NCBI GenBank assembly: GCA_004295885.1
Contig: SEDG01000286.1
Coordinates: forward strand, 1 to 7,381
From: Pedobacter sp.
GTDB lineage: Bacteria; Bacteroidota; Bacteroidia; Sphingobacteriales; Sphingobacteriaceae
Length of the DNA stretch: 7,381 bases
Direction: 5' to 3'
This document shows, piece after piece, positions 6,107 through 7,381 of this stretch; the first letter of the stretch is position 1; every line of letters starts with the position of its first letter. Position numbers and translations under genes: made by a program. The notes under the pieces are model-generated. The model was not told where the DNA came from. It ran no database searches and saw only the letters and a list, made by a program, of their open reading frames with translations.

Positions 6107-6479
6107 ATGAAAACAACTACTAAAATTTTCGCAATTGCGTTGATCGCAATGTCAACATTAACAGCTTACAATTCCAAAGCACAAACTTCTACTATGTCAA
6201 CTATGAATTCGAATTTGAAATTCAAAATTGGAGTTGGCGCTAGTGCAGGTATCACAAGAGACGATTCACCTTTTAGTTATGCCTTGGGTGCCGATGTTAG
6301 GTTGCACCATCCAAGATGGTTCTAAAACATCCTTAATTTTTGGTGGTGGCACTGGTTATGAGTTTAACAATGGCCTTGAGATTGGCATTCGTTATGAGGG
6401 TTATCAACAAGATAGTTCTTCATCAACTTATCAACCTGTAAATGGTCAGTATGCAGTTAGAATTGGATATAACTTCTAA
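6107..6479 (+). pseudogene. Outer-membrane beta-barrel protein, internal deletion with frameshift (barrel gene 3 of 3)
   Basis: The 5' part (frame of ATG 6107) gives a signal peptide cleaved near SKA|QT and then KFKIGVGASAGITRDDSPFSYALGADVRL, aligned with the first strands of gene 2 (ARSSPFGYAINLNPQIQ). It then reads HHPRWF and stops at 6323-6325. The 3' part is in another frame: LGCTIQDGSKTS, LIFGGGTGYEFNNGLEIGIRYEGYQQ and a normal ending, YAVRIGYNF, aligned with the last strands of gene 2. Against gene 2, about 58 residues between the two parts are missing, and the join at about 6298-6305 is out of frame. Both ends are well preserved. The ATG at 6228 that opens the second frame only reads out-of-frame signal-peptide-region DNA and is not a gene start. 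A terminator follows the stop. Confidence 0.7.
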
Positions 6480-6504
6480 TTATAATTAAAATCTAATTTT
6501 ATGT

Positions 6505-6535
6505 AAAAGCCTTCGATATTTCGGAGGCTTTTTTT
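6505..6535 (+). terminator. Intrinsic terminator after the barrel gene cluster
   Basis: Bases 6505-6515 (AAAAGCCTTCG) pair with 6522-6532 (CGGAGGCTTTT) with one T:G wobble, around the six-base loop ATATTT. A run of seven T (6529-6535) ends the structure. Its AAGCC/GGCTT base resembles the terminator at 436-470. Confidence 0.92.
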
Positions 6536-6634
6536 GTTATTTTAAAATTATAAATGCTATTTTGAGCCGGAAACAAAATCTATGAAAACAGCGATACATC
6601 TTTTTAAATGATATCGTGTAAAAACTAAATATAA

Positions 6635-7168
6635 ATGAAAAATTATTTCGGAATGGGAGCCTTGGTACTGTTAATGGCTTGCAATAATGCAGACAAAAAA
6701 ACAGCAGAAGGAAAAGATACTACAGCCCATAAAATTGAAGCCGTAGCTACAGCTGCTCCAGATTTTAAAGATGTTAAACTTCAAAACATCTACACCTCCT
6801 ACATCTCTTTAAAAGATGCCTTGGTATCTTCTAAATCAGAAGATGCTAAAGTTGCTGCAAAGACACTTGGCACCGAACTTAAAAACTATACCGGTTGTGA
6901 AAATACAGCTATAACTGCTAATAAAATTGAAGCGGCAAAAGATATTATAGAGCAGCGCAAAGAGTTTACTTCGCTAAGTTCTGATGTGATTGCCATGTTT
7001 AAACACGCTGACCTTAATAAAGGTGCAATTTTTGTACAACATTGCCCAATGGCAAACAAAGGAGAGGGCGGAGATTGGCTAGCTTCAGAGAAAAAAATCC
7101 AAAATCCATACTATGGAAGCGAGATGATGGAATGTGGTGCGGTGATAGAAGAAATAAAAGCCAAATAA
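6635..7168 (+). CDS. DUF3347 lipoprotein, possible metal-binding
   Basis: The 177 residues begin with a lipoprotein signal: MKNYFGMGA, a hydrophobic core and lipobox LMAC, with Cys16 as the expected lipidated residue, followed by NN. A charged linker (~17-50) leads into a helical DUF3347 domain: IYTSYISLKDALVSSKSEDAKVAA (52-75), QRKEFTSLSSDV (107-118), then the diagnostic end with VQHCPMA (134-140), GGDWLASEKKIQNPYYG (145-161) and MMECGAV (164-170). DUF3347 occurs alone and at the end of CusB-type efflux subunits. H136, C137, M139, M164/M165 and C167 are plausible soft-metal ligands, so copper binding is a reasonable inference but not shown. The leader before ATG is A/T-rich (AAATATAA). The gene is monocistronic by context: a terminator 100 bases upstream and its own gap before citrate synthase. 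Confidence 0.88.
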   Translation: MKNYFGMGALVLLMACNNADKKTAEGKDTTAHKIEAVATAAPDFKDVKLQNIYTSYISLKDALVSSKSEDAKVAAKTLGTELKNYTGCENTAITANKIEAAKDIIEQRKEFTSLSSDVIAMFKHADLNKGAIFVQHCPMANKGEGGDWLASEKKIQNPYYGSEMMECGAVIEEIKAK

Positions 7169-7169
7169 G

Positions 7170-7226
7170 TTTGTTAAAAAACGCAAATTAACACTAACTT
7201 AACAGCTTTGTTAGGTTTAAACGCAA
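7170..7226 (+). repeat. Imperfect direct repeat with a hairpin upstream of the citrate synthase promoter
   Basis: TTTGTTA occurs at 7170 and 7207, and AAACGCAA at 7179 and 7219, giving two imperfect copies of a TTTGTTA...AAACGCAA unit. Between and overlapping them, AACTTAACA (7196-7204) pairs with TGTTAGGTT (7209-7217), with one T:G wobble and a GCTT loop. No T-run follows, so it is a poor intrinsic terminator for the lipoprotein gene. The location 20-80 bases upstream of the -7 element would suit regulator binding. Confidence 0.45.
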
Positions 7227-7246
7227 TTTATTAAAATCAGATTAAC

Positions 7247-7254
7247 TATTTTTG
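7247..7254 (+). promoter_or_regulatory. -7 promoter element TATTTTTG of the citrate synthase gene
   Basis: TATTTTTG is an exact match to the Bacteroidota -7 consensus TAnnTTTG. It ends 24 bases before the ATG at 7279, which fits a short leader. No clean TTG sits at the -33 position (only TTT near 7227), so the upstream element is weak or replaced by an activator. Confidence 0.6.
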
Positions 7255-7278
7255 TTATTATAAAATTATTAAGAATAT

Positions 7279-7381
7279 ATGTCAGCTATTGCAGAAATTA
7301 AGATAGACGGTAAAACATACGAGTTTCCGGTTATTACTGGAACAGAAGGTGAGAAGGCCATCGATATTTCGAAGTTAAGAG
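7279..7381 (+). CDS. gltA: Citrate synthase, N-terminal part, cut by the window end
   Basis: Only 34 codons and one base are present. The start MSAIAEIKIDGKTYEFPVIT followed by GTEGEKAIDISKLR matches the N-terminus of type II (hexameric-type) citrate synthase of Bacteroidota, where the small beta-strand domain begins with an IxGKxYEfPV pattern and continues to KAIDISKLR. The enzyme condenses acetyl-CoA and oxaloacetate in the TCA cycle. ATG 7279 follows an A/T-rich leader (AAGAATAT) and lies 24 bases after a consensus -7 element. The catalytic His and Asp residues are beyond the window. Confidence 0.88.
   Translation, partial: MSAIAEIKIDGKTYEFPVITGTEGEKAIDISKLR

Noticed and set aside
6228..6290. 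ATG opening the second frame of barrel gene 3 as an independent gene
   Set aside because: Its first ~25 codons are out-of-frame reading of the gene 3 N-terminus and carry no signal peptide; only the later part is real barrel sequence.
6550..6564. TATTTTG at about 6559 as the -7 element for the lipoprotein gene
   Set aside because: It is one base short of TAnnTTTG and lies ~70 bases before the ATG, with no TTG partner at the right spacing.
6582..6611. Nine-codon mini-ORF (MKTAIHLFK) before the lipoprotein gene, as a leader peptide
   Set aside because: Too short to distinguish from chance, with no attenuator-like hairpin or codon bias next to it.
1..7381. tRNA, rRNA, CRISPR arrays, insertion sequences or integrase sites
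   Set aside because: No cloverleaf, regularly spaced repeats, transposase or terminal inverted repeats were seen by eye.

Overview
The window is AT-rich and every supportable gene is on the + strand. Several things point to Bacteroidota, most likely a Pedobacter/Sphingobacteriaceae-type organism. Start codons are preceded by A-rich leaders rather than strong Shine-Dalgarno sequences. A TAnnTTTG -7 element lies in front of the citrate synthase gene. The MiaA has a divergent sequence of the kind seen in Bacteroidota. The protein set (YMGG/glycine-zipper protein, small outer-membrane barrels ending in an aromatic residue, DUF3347 lipoprotein) also fits. The family-level placement is inference.

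Layout. (1) 1-417: the 3' part of a glycine-zipper protein, closed by a strong intrinsic terminator. (2) 549-1634: a membrane-anchored metallo-beta-lactamase-fold hydrolase of the NAPE-PLD/UlaG type with all expected metal ligands. (3) 1696-4793: a compact unidirectional block of four reading frames, overlapping or one base apart. They are a 64-residue ORF that looks like a DUF1801-like protein missing its middle; a 280-residue protein that resembles phage Vsr-like/homing-endonuclease proteins but seems to lack the nuclease catalytic acid; the tRNA dimethylallyltransferase MiaA; and a D12-class (Dam-like) DNA adenine methyltransferase. (4) 4989-6479: the remains of three tandem paralogous outer-membrane beta-barrel genes. 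The first has lost its 3' end, the second its start codon and the beginning of its signal peptide, and the third an internal segment with a frameshift. (5) 6635-7168: a DUF3347 lipoprotein. (6) 7279-end: the first 34 codons of citrate synthase, with a recognisable promoter.

Two themes stand out. First, an endonuclease-derived protein and a DNA methyltransferase flank a tRNA-modification gene in one transcription unit, with no recognisable restriction endonuclease in view. Second, four apparent clean deletions lie within about 4.6 kb (at about 1807, 5465 and 6300, the 5465 event affecting two genes), in sequence that is otherwise undecayed. They could be real and recent, or they could be assembly artefacts; read mapping would decide.

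Family assignments rest on recalled family patterns and visible motifs. No database search was possible.
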